From: Ramlibacter pinisoli
Lineage (GTDB): Bacteria > Pseudomonadota > Gammaproteobacteria > Burkholderiales > Burkholderiaceae_C
DNA length: 64,000 bases
Assembly: GCF_009758015.1 (NCBI RefSeq)
Contig: NZ_WSEL01000007.1
Location: 1 to 64,000, forward strand
Direction of reading: 5' to 3'
In this document: piece after piece, positions 8,879 to 17,199 of the stretch
Layout of the letters: the number at the start of each line of letters is the position of its first letter
Numbering within the stretch: position 1 is the first letter of the stretch
Translations under genes and position numbers: made by a program
Notes under the pieces: model-generated
Databases searched by the model: none
What the model saw: the letters and a program-made list of their open reading frames with translations, nothing else
Told to the model about the DNA's origin: nothing

Positions 8879-9925
8879 ATGGGCCTGATGGATTTCGTCA
8901 AGAAGCAATTCATCGACGTCCTGCAGTGGACGGAGTCCGGCGACGGCACGCTCGCCTGGCGCCACCCGATGGCGGGGATGGAAATCCAGTACGGTGCCGC
9001 GCTCACCGTGCGCGAGTCGCAGATGGCGGTGTTCGTCAACGAGGGCAAGGTGGCCGACGTGTTCGGCCCCGGCCTGTACAAGCTGACGACGCAGACCATT
9101 CCGGTGCTGACCTACCTGAAGAACTGGGACAAGCTGTTCGAGTCGCCGTTCAAGAGCGACGTCTACTTCTTCAGCACGCGCCAGCAGGTCGACCAGCGCT
9201 GGGGCACGGCGCAGCCGATCACCATCCGCGACAAGGACTTCGGCGCCGTGCGGCTGCGCGCGTTCGGCAACTACAGCTTCCGCATCGCCGACCCGCGGCT
9301 GTTCCACACCGAGATCTCGGGCACCCGCGACAGCTACACCGTGGCCGACCTGGACGGCCAGCTGCGCGGGCTGGTGCTGCAGCACATGTCGGATGCCATC
9401 GCCAAGAGCGGCATCCCGTTCCTGGACCTGGCGGCCAACCAGGTCGCCTTCGCCCAGGCCCTGGCCAAGGAGCTCGGGCCTGCGTTCGCCGCCCTCGGGC
9501 TGCAGCTGGAGGGGCTGACGGTGCAGAACCTGTCGCTGCCCGAGGAGCTGCAGAAGGTCCTCGACCAGCGCATCGGCATGGGCATGGTGGGCAACGACAT
9601 GGGCCGCTTCATGCAGTACCAGACCGCCCAGGCCATCCCGGAGATGGCCAAGGGCGGCGGCGGCAGCGGCATCGCCGGCGACGCCATGGGGCTGGGCGCC
9701 GGGGTGGCGCTGGGCCAGGTGCTGGCGCAGAACCTGCAGCAGGGGCTGCACGGGGGCACCGCCGCCCCGGCCGGCCAGCCGGCCGCCGGTGCCCCCGGCG
9801 CCGGCGTGCGGCCGGAGGACGTCATGGCCACGCTGGAGAAGCTGGGCGAACTCAAGGCCAAGGGCATCCTGACCCAGGACGAATTCGATGCCAAGAAGGC
9901 CGAGCTGCTGAAGAAGCTAGTCTGA
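8879..9925 (+). CDS. SPFH-domain protein with C-terminal SHOCT domain
   Basis: The 348-residue protein starts at ATG 8879 behind a good AAGGAG. Residues ~30-250 form the SPFH/virion-core-like fold (AALTVRESQMAVFVNEGKVADVF, LPEELQKVLDQRIGMG). Residues ~255-310 are Gly/Ala-rich linker. The last ~30 residues, TLEKLGELKAKGILTQDEF, are a SHOCT module, a short helical domain common in membrane-associated oligomers. SPFH proteins scaffold membrane microdomains. It sits 43 bp after speD and 66 bp before the DUF4178 gene, all in one direction. Function in this operon is unknown; a membrane-scaffold role is inference. Confidence 0.85.
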   Translation: MGLMDFVKKQFIDVLQWTESGDGTLAWRHPMAGMEIQYGAALTVRESQMAVFVNEGKVADVFGPGLYKLTTQTIPVLTYLKNWDKLFESPFKSDVYFFSTRQQVDQRWGTAQPITIRDKDFGAVRLRAFGNYSFRIADPRLFHTEISGTRDSYTVADLDGQLRGLVLQHMSDAIAKSGIPFLDLAANQVAFAQALAKELGPAFAALGLQLEGLTVQNLSLPEELQKVLDQRIGMGMVGNDMGRFMQYQTAQAIPEMAKGGGGSGIAGDAMGLGAGVALGQVLAQNLQQGLHGGTAAPAGQPAAGAPGAGVRPEDVMATLEKLGELKAKGILTQDEFDAKKAELLKKLV

Positions 9926-9991
9926 TCGCACCGCGCCCGGCACCGCCCGCGCCCTGCCGGCGGGCCAGCCCGGGCCCAACGGCTGAGCCAC

Positions 9992-11491
9992 TTGCCCACC
10001 GAGACCCCCCAGCGCAGCTACCGTGCCCCGTGTCCGGGCTGCGGCGCGCCGGTGGAGTTCCGCAGCGCCCAGTCCACCCACGCGGTGTGCAGCTATTGCC
10101 GCAGCACCGTGGTGCGCGCCGGCGACACGCTGGCCCGGGTGGGCAAGATGGCCGAGCTGTTCGACGACCACAGCCCGTTGCAGCTGATGGCCAGCGGCCG
10201 CTTCGACGGCCGCGCCTTCACCCTGGTGGGGCGCCTGCAGTACCGCAGCGGCAGCGGCACCTGGTCGGAGTGGCAGGCCCTGTTCGACGACGGCGCCAGC
10301 GGCCAGCTGGCCGAGGACAACGGCGCCTACGTGTTCTCGTTCCCGGCCTCGCTGCAGCGCGAGGTGCCGCAGCCCGCGCAGTTGCGGCTGGGCGCGACGA
10401 CGGCGGTGGCCAGCAAGCGCTTCACCGTCACCACCAACGACCAGGCCGTGCTGCTGGCGGCGCAGGGCGAACTGCCCAAGCTGCCGCCGCCGGGCCAGCC
10501 GTTCGCGGTGGTCGAACTGCGCAGCGACGACGGCGAGGTGCTGTCGATCGACTGGGGCGTGGCACCGCCGCCGGTCGGGCGCGGGCGCGAGGTGCGGCTG
10601 GACGACCTGCAGCTGGCCGGGCTGGCCGGCGAGAGCGCACGCGAGGAGAAGGCGCGCCAGTTCGCCTGCCCGAACTGCGGCGCGCCGGTCGAGGTGCGGC
10701 TGGAAGGCACCCGCAGCATCACCTGCGGCAGCTGCCACAGCCTGATCGACCTGTCGCAGGGCGTCGGCGGCGAGCTGCGCCATGCCCTCCAGGACGAGCC
10801 GGTGCAGCCGCTCATCCCGCTCGGCGCGCTCGGCACGCTGCAGGGGGCCGAGTGGCAGGTGGTCGGGTTCCAGCACCGCATGGGCTGGCTGGCGGGCGAG
10901 GAGGACGAGCGCTTCGGCTGGAGCGAATACCTGCTCTACAACCGCAAGCGCGGCTTCGTCTTCCTGGTCGACGCCGAGGACGGCTGGAGCCTGGTGCGGC
11001 CGGTGACGGGCGCGCCGACGCTCGCGCCGGGCGGCAGCGAGGCGACCTACCTGGGCACCCGCTACACCCTGCGCGAGAGCTACACGGCCGAGACCTTCTA
11101 CGTGGCCGGCGAGTTCTACTGGCCGGTGGAACGCGGCCAGCGCACCGCCAACCGGGACTTCGCCAGCGGCAAGCGGCTGCTGTCGATGGAGCAGTCGGCG
11201 CGCGAGGTCACCTGGTCCAGCGGCGGCGCGCTGCCCAGCGCCGCGGTCGTGCAGGCGTTCGGGCTGCAGGGCAAGGGCGACCAGCTGCGGCGCGGCGACG
11301 CCGGGCCCACCAGCACCGGCGGTGGCGTGGGCTGCGGCTGCGCCACCATCCTCATCATCCTTGCCGTCATCATCCTGCTCGTGGTGCTGTTCGCGCTGCT
11401 GCGGGACGACGGCGGTTCCGGCGGCTCCGGGAGCGCGCGCAGCAGCGGCGGTTCCTGGGGCGGCTCTTCCAGCGGGGGTGGCCACAAGTGA
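9992..11491 (+). CDS. Tandem zinc-ribbon / DUF4178 membrane protein
   Basis: About 499 residues, read from TTG 9992; no ATG or GTG gives a protein that includes the first zinc ribbon. The domains repeat. A zinc ribbon (CPGCGAPVEF..CSYC, residues ~10-36) precedes a first DUF4178 region. A second ribbon (CPNCGAPVEV..CGSC, ~226-251) precedes a second DUF4178 region. One transmembrane helix (CATILIILAVIILLVVLFAL, ~447-468) and a Gly/Ser-rich tail follow. The large N-terminal part is therefore probably cytoplasmic. DUF4178 has no established function. The internal duplication of ribbon plus DUF4178 is clear in the sequence. Confidence 0.82.
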   Translation: MPTETPQRSYRAPCPGCGAPVEFRSAQSTHAVCSYCRSTVVRAGDTLARVGKMAELFDDHSPLQLMASGRFDGRAFTLVGRLQYRSGSGTWSEWQALFDDGASGQLAEDNGAYVFSFPASLQREVPQPAQLRLGATTAVASKRFTVTTNDQAVLLAAQGELPKLPPPGQPFAVVELRSDDGEVLSIDWGVAPPPVGRGREVRLDDLQLAGLAGESAREEKARQFACPNCGAPVEVRLEGTRSITCGSCHSLIDLSQGVGGELRHALQDEPVQPLIPLGALGTLQGAEWQVVGFQHRMGWLAGEEDERFGWSEYLLYNRKRGFVFLVDAEDGWSLVRPVTGAPTLAPGGSEATYLGTRYTLRESYTAETFYVAGEFYWPVERGQRTANRDFASGKRLLSMEQSAREVTWSSGGALPSAAVVQAFGLQGKGDQLRRGDAGPTSTGGGVGCGCATILIILAVIILLVVLFALLRDDGGSGGSGSARSSGGSWGGSSSGGGHK

Positions 11492-11528
11492 GCCCCTGCG
11501 CCAACGCGTTCCGTTCCCGGAGGTCCCC

Positions 11529-11747
11529 ATGGGCATCGAATGGCTGAAACCCGCCGTCGTCGTCGGCTCCATCGTCTACGCGCTGATCGGCATCGGCATC
11601 TTCTGGCTCAGCTTCCTGATCATCGACAAGCTCACCCCCTATGACCTGTGGGAGGAACTGGTCGAGAAGCAGAACCTGGCGCTGGGCGCCGTGGTCGCCG
11701 CCATGTGCCTGGGCATCTCCATCATCGTGGCCGCCGCCATCCACTGA
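11529..11747 (+). CDS. DUF350-family two-helix membrane protein
   Basis: A 72-residue protein with two hydrophobic helices (about residues 10-32 and 49-70) joined by the polar loop DKLTPYDLWEELVEKQN. This matches a single DUF350 unit; E. coli YjfL has two such units. ATG 11529 follows GGAGGT. The gene is 37 bp after the DUF4178 gene and its stop is 1 bp before the next ATG, so it is inside the operon. The family has no proven activity; it is often encoded beside polyamine or glutathionylspermidine genes, which fits here. Confidence 0.85.
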   Translation: MGIEWLKPAVVVGSIVYALIGIGIFWLSFLIIDKLTPYDLWEELVEKQNLALGAVVAAMCLGISIIVAAAIH

Positions 11748-11748
11748 G

Positions 11749-13293
11749 ATGCCGGCGTCCGCGCACGCGCCGCGCCGCGCCGGCCCGCGGCCGCTCGAGG
11801 TGGCGCTGCTCGCCTCGGTGTTCACCGTCGCCGCCTGCGGGCTGGTCTACGAGCTGGCCGCCGGCGCGCTGGCGTCCTACCTGCTCGGCGACTCGGTGCT
11901 GCAGTTCTCCACCATCATCGGCACCTACCTGTTCGCGATGGGCGTGGGCTCCTGGCTGTCGAAGTACTTCGAGCGCCAGCTGCCGGCGCACTTCCTGCGC
12001 ATCGAGCTGCTGGTGGCGCTGGTCGGCGGCAGCCTGCCGGCGCTGCTGTTCCTGGCCAACGCCTGGGCGCCGCACGGCTTCCGGCCGCTGCTGTACGGGC
12101 TGGTGCTGGCGGTCGGCCTGTTGGTCGGGCTGGAGATCCCGCTGGTGATGCGCATCCTGCGGCGCGACGTGGCGCTCAAGGAGCTGGTGTCGCAGGTGCT
12201 CACGTTCGACTACCTGGGCGCGCTGGCGGTGTCGATCGCCTTCCCGCTGTTCTTCGTGCCGCAGCTCGGGCTGGTGCGCACCGGGTTCGTGTTCGGCCTG
12301 CTGAACGCGGCGGTGGCGACCTGGGCGCTGTGGCTGTTCCGGCACGAGCTGCGCCGCCTGCCCGCCCACGCGCTGGCCTGCGCGGCGACGCTGCTGCTGC
12401 TGGCGGGCGGGCTGGCCGGCGCCGGCCGCATCACCTCGCTGGCCGAGGACCGCTTCTACCAGGACCGCATCGTGCTGGCCGAGAGCTCGGCCTGGCAGCG
12501 CATCGTGGTGACGCAGGGGCGCGCCGGCCTGCGCCTGTTCCTCAACGGCAACCTGCAGTTCGCCGAACGCGACGAGTACCGCTACCACGAAGCGCTGGTG
12601 CACCCGGCGATGGCGGCGCACGGCCACCCGCGCAAGGTGGCCATCCTGGGCGGCGGCGACGGCATGGCGGCGCGCGAGGTGCTGCGCCATCCGGGCGTCG
12701 AGAGCGTCACGCTGGTGGAGCTGGACCCGCACATGACACGCCTGTTCAGCCAGAACCCGGCGCTGGTGCGCCTGAACGGCGGCGCGCTGACCTCGCCCAA
12801 GCTGCGCGTGGTGCAGGCCGATGCCTTCCGCTGGCTGGAGGAGGGCGACGAGACCTACGACGTGGTGATCGTCGACTTCCCCGACCCGACCAACTTCTCC
12901 ATCGGCAAGCTGTACACCGCGTCCTTCTACGCCCTGCTGGACCGGCGCCTGGCCGCCAGCGGCTACGCCGTGGTGCAGACCACCTCGCCGCTGGTGGCGC
13001 GCCAGAGCTTCTGGACCGTGGTGACCACCATCGAGTCGGTCGGCCTGCGCGCCACGCCCTACCACGCCCATGTGCCCAGCTTCGGCGAATGGGGCTACGT
13101 GCTAGCCAGCCGGCGGCCGTGGCGGATGCCCGAGGCGTTGCCGGACGGCCTGCGCTTCCTGACGCCGCCGGGCCTGGCGGCGCTGTTCGACTTCCCGCCC
13201 GACATGCAGCGGGTGCCGGCGGCGGTGAACCGGCTGTCCAACCAGACCCTGGTCACCACCTACGAGCGCGAGTGGGGCCGGGTCCAGCCATGA
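11749..13293 (+). CDS. Membrane-embedded spermidine synthase-like aminopropyltransferase
   Basis: The 514-residue protein has about seven transmembrane helices in its first ~230 residues (starting VALLASVFTVAACGLVYELAAG) and a SpeE-type Rossmann domain after it. The nucleotide site ILGGGDGMAAREVLRHPG begins near residue 299, followed by VTLVELDPHM, then VVQADAFRWL and VIVDFPDPTNF, where the conserved catalytic aspartate is expected. It would take decarboxylated SAM from SpeD and transfer the aminopropyl group to an acceptor, possibly at the membrane; acceptor unknown. Its stop overlaps the next ATG (13290-13293). Ordinary soluble SpeE is about 290 residues, so the membrane half is the distinguishing feature. 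Confidence 0.85.
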   Translation: MPASAHAPRRAGPRPLEVALLASVFTVAACGLVYELAAGALASYLLGDSVLQFSTIIGTYLFAMGVGSWLSKYFERQLPAHFLRIELLVALVGGSLPALLFLANAWAPHGFRPLLYGLVLAVGLLVGLEIPLVMRILRRDVALKELVSQVLTFDYLGALAVSIAFPLFFVPQLGLVRTGFVFGLLNAAVATWALWLFRHELRRLPAHALACAATLLLLAGGLAGAGRITSLAEDRFYQDRIVLAESSAWQRIVVTQGRAGLRLFLNGNLQFAERDEYRYHEALVHPAMAAHGHPRKVAILGGGDGMAAREVLRHPGVESVTLVELDPHMTRLFSQNPALVRLNGGALTSPKLRVVQADAFRWLEEGDETYDVVIVDFPDPTNFSIGKLYTASFYALLDRRLAASGYAVVQTTSPLVARQSFWTVVTTIESVGLRATPYHAHVPSFGEWGYVLASRRPWRMPEALPDGLRFLTPPGLAALFDFPPDMQRVPAAVNRLSNQTLVTTYEREWGRVQP

Positions 13294-14855
13294 GCCTGCG
13301 GCGCCGTGCGCTGCTCGCCGGCGCGGCCGTGGTGCCGCTGGCCGGCTGCGGCACGCGGGCGGTCGAGGGCGGCTTCGTCGCCGGCCACCCCGAGCGTGGC
13401 CACCTGCTGCGCGATGGCGTGGCGCCCGGCGGCCCGCCGGTCGCCCGGCGGGCGCAGGTGGTGGTGGCCGGCGCCGGCGTGGCCGGCCTGGCGGCGGCGC
13501 GCGCCCTGCGGGCCCGTGGGATCGAGGACCTGGTGGTGCTCGACCTGGAGGACGAGGCCGGCGGCAACAGCCGCGCCGGCGTGCTCGGTGGCCTTGCCTG
13601 TCCCTGGGGCGCGCACTACCTGCCGCTGCCCGGCGACGACGCGCGCGAGGTGCAGGACCTGCTGGAGGAGGTCGGGCTGCGGCGCCGCGTGGCCGGCCGC
13701 TGGCGCTACGACGAGCGCCACCTGTGCCACAGCCCGCAGGAGCGGCTGTTCAGCGGCGGCGCCTGGCACGAGGGGCTGCTGCCGGTGCACGACGCCGACC
13801 CGGCCACGCTGGCCCAGTACCGGCGCTTCGCCGCCGCCGTGCGCAGCGCCGCCCGCGCGGCCCGCTACACGCTGCCGGCCGGCGAGCCGCAACCGGCCCA
13901 GCTGGCGCTGGACGCCGAGCCGTTCGCGCGCTGGCTGGACCGCGAGGGCTTCACCGCCCCCGACCTGCGCTGGTACCTCGACTACTGCTGCCGCGACGAC
14001 TACGGCGCCGGCACGGCGGTGGTCTCGGCCTGGGCCGGGCTGCACTACTTCGCCAGCCGGCACGGCTTCCAGGCGCCCGGCGAGGAGGGCGAGCGCGACG
14101 CCGTGCTGACCTGGCCGGAAGGCAATGCCTGGCTGGCGCGCCGGCTGGCCGCGCCGTTGGGCGAGCGGCTGCGCACCGGCCGCGTCGTGCTGCGCGTGGC
14201 CGAGGGCCGGCACGGGGTCGAGGTCGATGCGCTCGACCTCGCCAGCGGCGCGCTGGAGCGCTGGCAGGCCGCGCACGCGGTGCTGGCGCTGCCGGCCGCG
14301 GTGGCCGCGCGCCTGCTGGCGGCTGCGCCCGGGCCGCTGCGGGCGGCCGGCGCCGCCACCCGCTCGGCGCCCTGGGTGGTGGTCAACCTGCAGCTGGATG
14401 CGCCGCTGGCCGACCGGCCGGGCGCCGCACCGGCCTGGGACAACGTGCTGCAGGACGGCGCCGGCCTGGGCTACGTCGACGCCACGCACCAGCGGCTCGA
14501 CCCGCGCCCCGGGCCCACCGTGCTGACCTGGTACCACGCCCCCGGCGAGGCGGCGCGCGGCGAGCTGCTGCAACGGCCCTGGTCGCACTGGCGCGACCTC
14601 GCCCTGGCCGACCTCGCGCCCGTCCATCCCGACCTGCCGCGCCGGCTGCAGCGGGTGGCGGTGGCGCGCTACGGGCACGCGATGGCGATCCCGGTGCCGG
14701 GCGCGCGCGCCCGGCTGGCCGGCCTGCCGCTGCGCGGCCCGCGGGTCAGCCTGGCGCACGCCGACTGGGCCGGCTACTCGGTGTTCGAGGAGGCGTTCAC
14801 GCTCGGCCACCGGGCCGGCGAGCACGCCGCGCGGGCGCGCGCCCGCGCGGCCTGA
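13290..14855 (+). CDS. Exported FAD-dependent amine-oxidase-like oxidoreductase
   Basis: The 521-residue protein begins SLRRRALLAGAAVVPLAGC, a twin-arginine-like signal that also ends in a lipobox (Cys20). It is probably exported folded and possibly lipid-anchored. The FAD dinucleotide fold VVVAGAGVAGLAAARAL is at ~53-70 followed by a glycine-rich GGNSRAG. The C-terminal WAGYSVFEEAFTLGHRAGEHAA is typical of flavin amine oxidases. As last gene of the speD operon (ATGA overlap), it may oxidise a polyamine product outside the cytoplasm; this is inference. It ends 9 bp from the convergent corA. Confidence 0.8.
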   Translation: MSLRRRALLAGAAVVPLAGCGTRAVEGGFVAGHPERGHLLRDGVAPGGPPVARRAQVVVAGAGVAGLAAARALRARGIEDLVVLDLEDEAGGNSRAGVLGGLACPWGAHYLPLPGDDAREVQDLLEEVGLRRRVAGRWRYDERHLCHSPQERLFSGGAWHEGLLPVHDADPATLAQYRRFAAAVRSAARAARYTLPAGEPQPAQLALDAEPFARWLDREGFTAPDLRWYLDYCCRDDYGAGTAVVSAWAGLHYFASRHGFQAPGEEGERDAVLTWPEGNAWLARRLAAPLGERLRTGRVVLRVAEGRHGVEVDALDLASGALERWQAAHAVLALPAAVAARLLAAAPGPLRAAGAATRSAPWVVVNLQLDAPLADRPGAAPAWDNVLQDGAGLGYVDATHQRLDPRPGPTVLTWYHAPGEAARGELLQRPWSHWRDLALADLAPVHPDLPRRLQRVAVARYGHAMAIPVPGARARLAGLPLRGPRVSLAHADWAGYSVFEEAFTLGHRAGEHAARARARAA

Positions 14856-14864
14856 GCGTCGGCG

Positions 14865-15854
14865 TCAGCGCAACCAGCCGCGCTTGCGGAAGTACCACAT
14901 GGGCACCAGCGCGCTGGCGGCCATCAGCACCAGCACGTAGGGATAGCTGGCGGTCCCGAGCAGCTCGATCTCGGGGAACTTCAGGTTCATGCCGTACAGG
15001 CTGGCCACCAAGGTCGGCGGCAGCAGGGCGACGCTGGCGACCGAGAAGATCTTGATGATCTTGTTCTGGTTGATGTTGATGAAGCCGACCGTGGCGTCCA
15101 TCAGGAAGTTGATCTTGTCGAACAGGAACGCGGTGTGGTTGTCCAGCGATTCGATGTCGCGCAGGATCTGGCGCGACTCCTCGAACTGCTCCTGCGACAG
15201 CATGCGGCTGCGCATCATGAAGCTGACCGCGCGCCGGGTGTCCATGACGTTGCGGCGGATGCGGCCGTTCAGGTCCTCCTGGCGCGCGATGTCGCCCAGC
15301 ACCTCGCCGGCCAGGGTGTCGGTGACCTCGCCGGCCAGCACCTGCTTGCTCACCTTCTCCAGTTCGTCGTAGATGCCCTCCAGCGCGTCGGCCGAGTACT
15401 CGGCGTCGGCGTCGAACAGCTTGAGCAGCACGTCCTTGGCGTCCTCGATCAGGCCCGGCGCCCGGCGCGCGCGCAACCGGAGCAGCCGGAACACCGGCAC
15501 GTCCTCGTCGTGGATGGAGAACAGCACGCCCTTGCTGCGCAGGGTGTCGTTGACCTCGTTGAGGATGAAGGCGACGCGCACGGCGCGCGGCTCCTCGTCG
15601 TCGGCGATCAGGAAGTCGCTGCGGATGTGGAGCTCGCCGTTGTCTTCCTCGTAGAAGCGCGCCGACTCCTCGATGTCCTCGTCCATCGCATCCTCGGGGA
15701 TGGACAGGCCGTAGTACTGCTTGACCCAGCGCTTTTCCTCCAGCGTGGGCGACTCGAGGTCGACCCAGATCGGCTGGAAGCGCGAGAGCTCCTCGAGCGA
15801 CTCGATCTCTTCCTGGAAGAGCCGGCCGTTGGCGAGCGAGAAGATGTTGAGCAT
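14865..15854 (-). CDS. corA: Magnesium/cobalt transporter CorA
   Basis: The 329-residue protein has a long acidic and helical cytoplasmic part followed by two C-terminal transmembrane helices. The hallmark YGMN is at residues 287-290, at the mouth of the pore that selects hydrated Mg2+. A positively charged tail (FRKRGWLR) follows the last helix, as expected for a cytoplasmic C-terminus. ATG 15854 is preceded by AGGGA. It is transcribed away from the patatin gene's stop with 132 bp between them. In that gap I see no clear promoter, only a short dyad TACCGACTAGGGTA (15930-15943). Confidence 0.93.
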   Translation of the reverse strand: MLNIFSLANGRLFQEEIESLEELSRFQPIWVDLESPTLEEKRWVKQYYGLSIPEDAMDEDIEESARFYEEDNGELHIRSDFLIADDEEPRAVRVAFILNEVNDTLRSKGVLFSIHDEDVPVFRLLRLRARRAPGLIEDAKDVLLKLFDADAEYSADALEGIYDELEKVSKQVLAGEVTDTLAGEVLGDIARQEDLNGRIRRNVMDTRRAVSFMMRSRMLSQEQFEESRQILRDIESLDNHTAFLFDKINFLMDATVGFININQNKIIKIFSVASVALLPPTLVASLYGMNLKFPEIELLGTASYPYVLVLMAASALVPMWYFRKRGWLR

Positions 15855-15986
15855 GGGATCCCTGACGTGGCGGGTTGTTCGGCGGGGCGCGTGAGGTGCT
15901 TCCGACGCCGGTCAGGGGGCATCGAAAGCTACCGACTAGGGTAGGTGTCCAAGGCTCGTGCTCGTGGGGTGTGGCGAGGGTGCGGA

Positions 15987-17186
15987 TTATGCCGCGCGGT
16001 CCCCGACGAAGGCCAGCAGTTCCTGCTTGCGCGCGTAGGCGTCCTGCTCGCCCAGCGTGATCAGCGCACCGATGAAGCCCGGCTCGAACAGCAGGTAGCT
16101 GGCCAGCGCGCCGCCGCCCTTGGCGGCGCCGAGGCCGCCGAGGGCGCGCCGCACCGCCGCCGGCAGTTCGTGCGCATGCGCTTGCGCCAGCGCATCGACC
16201 GACTGCGAGGGCTGGATCGCCAGCACGTCGACGCTGCGGTATGGCAGCACCGAGGTCACCTCGCGCGGCAGCTGCTGCAGCGTGCGGGTGACCCGCTGCG
16301 CCTGTTCGACGTCGGCCTGCAGGGTGTCGTGGAACACGCTGGCCAGGGCATGGCCGGCGATCGCGCCCAGGCCCGGTTCGGTGCTGGCGGCGGCACCGGC
16401 GAAGCCGGCCCGCTCCGGCTGGCCGCAGCCGACCACCAGCACCTTGTCGGCGCCCAGGTGCAGGGCCGGGGACAGTGGCGAGACCTGCCGCATCGAGCCG
16501 TCGCCGAAGTACTCGCGCCGGCCGTCGACCCACAGCGGCGTGGCCGGGAACAGGAACGGGATGGCGCTGGAGGCCATCAGGTGCTCGATGGTCAGCGGCT
16601 GGAACTCGGCGCGCCGGCCGGGCCGGTTCCAGGCCTCGCGGGTCGCGCCGTCGGCGCCCTGGCAGAAGGTCCAGTGCACGCCGGAGGTGTAGCTGGAGGC
16701 GGTGACGGCGACGGTGTCCAGCACCCCGCTGGCCAGCGCCGCCTCGATGCCGGCCAGCGAGACCACCCGGTGCAGGGTGTCCACCAGCGGCATGGTGTCG
16801 AGGATGGCGCCCTCGCGCCGCGCCCGGCCCCACAGGTTGACGGCCGCCACCAGGCGCGAGAAGCGCACCCAGCGCGGCACGTGCAGCGCGTAGACCTCGC
16901 GGCTGCGCAGGCGCAGCCAGAAGGCGCACAGCGCGTCGAAGGCCGCCAGCCCCGACGCCGCATGGCCGGCCAGCGCGGCCACGTTGAGGGCGCCGGCCGA
17001 GGTCCCGACCAGCAGCCGGAACGGGAAGCCCTCGGCGCGCCCCGGCTGCAGCCGCAGCATCGAGGCCAGCGCCTTGAGCACGCCGACCTGGTAGGCCGTG
17101 CGGGCGCCGCCTCCCATCAGCACCAGCGCCGGCAGCGGCCGCGCGGCGCGATGGGGGTTCGCAGGATGCATCGTCTCCGGGCTCAT
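15987..17186 (-). CDS. Patatin-like phospholipase family protein
   Basis: From ATG 17186 the protein has 399 residues. It has the patatin oxyanion loop GGGAR (25-29), the nucleophile elbow GTSAG with Ser63, and FGDGS with the catalytic Asp of the Ser-Asp dyad, so lipid acyl hydrolase activity is expected. An in-frame ATG at 17195 adds three residues. I prefer 17186 because a TACCAT box ends exactly 7 nt before it, like several leaderless genes in this window. There is no signal peptide, so a cytoplasmic location is likely. Physiological substrate is unknown. Confidence 0.87.
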   Translation of the reverse strand: MSPETMHPANPHRAARPLPALVLMGGGARTAYQVGVLKALASMLRLQPGRAEGFPFRLLVGTSAGALNVAALAGHAASGLAAFDALCAFWLRLRSREVYALHVPRWVRFSRLVAAVNLWGRARREGAILDTMPLVDTLHRVVSLAGIEAALASGVLDTVAVTASSYTSGVHWTFCQGADGATREAWNRPGRRAEFQPLTIEHLMASSAIPFLFPATPLWVDGRREYFGDGSMRQVSPLSPALHLGADKVLVVGCGQPERAGFAGAAASTEPGLGAIAGHALASVFHDTLQADVEQAQRVTRTLQQLPREVTSVLPYRSVDVLAIQPSQSVDALAQAHAHELPAAVRRALGGLGAAKGGGALASYLLFEPGFIGALITLGEQDAYARKQELLAFVGDRAA

Positions 17187-17193
17187 CCGGCCC

Positions 17194-17199
17194 ATGGTA
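17194..17199 (-). promoter_or_regulatory. -10 box positioned for leaderless patatin transcript
   Basis: On the minus strand TACCAT is followed by 7 nt and ATG (17186), with no Shine-Dalgarno. An identical TACCAT-7-ATG arrangement precedes the LysR gene that starts at 62658. Confidence 0.4.
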
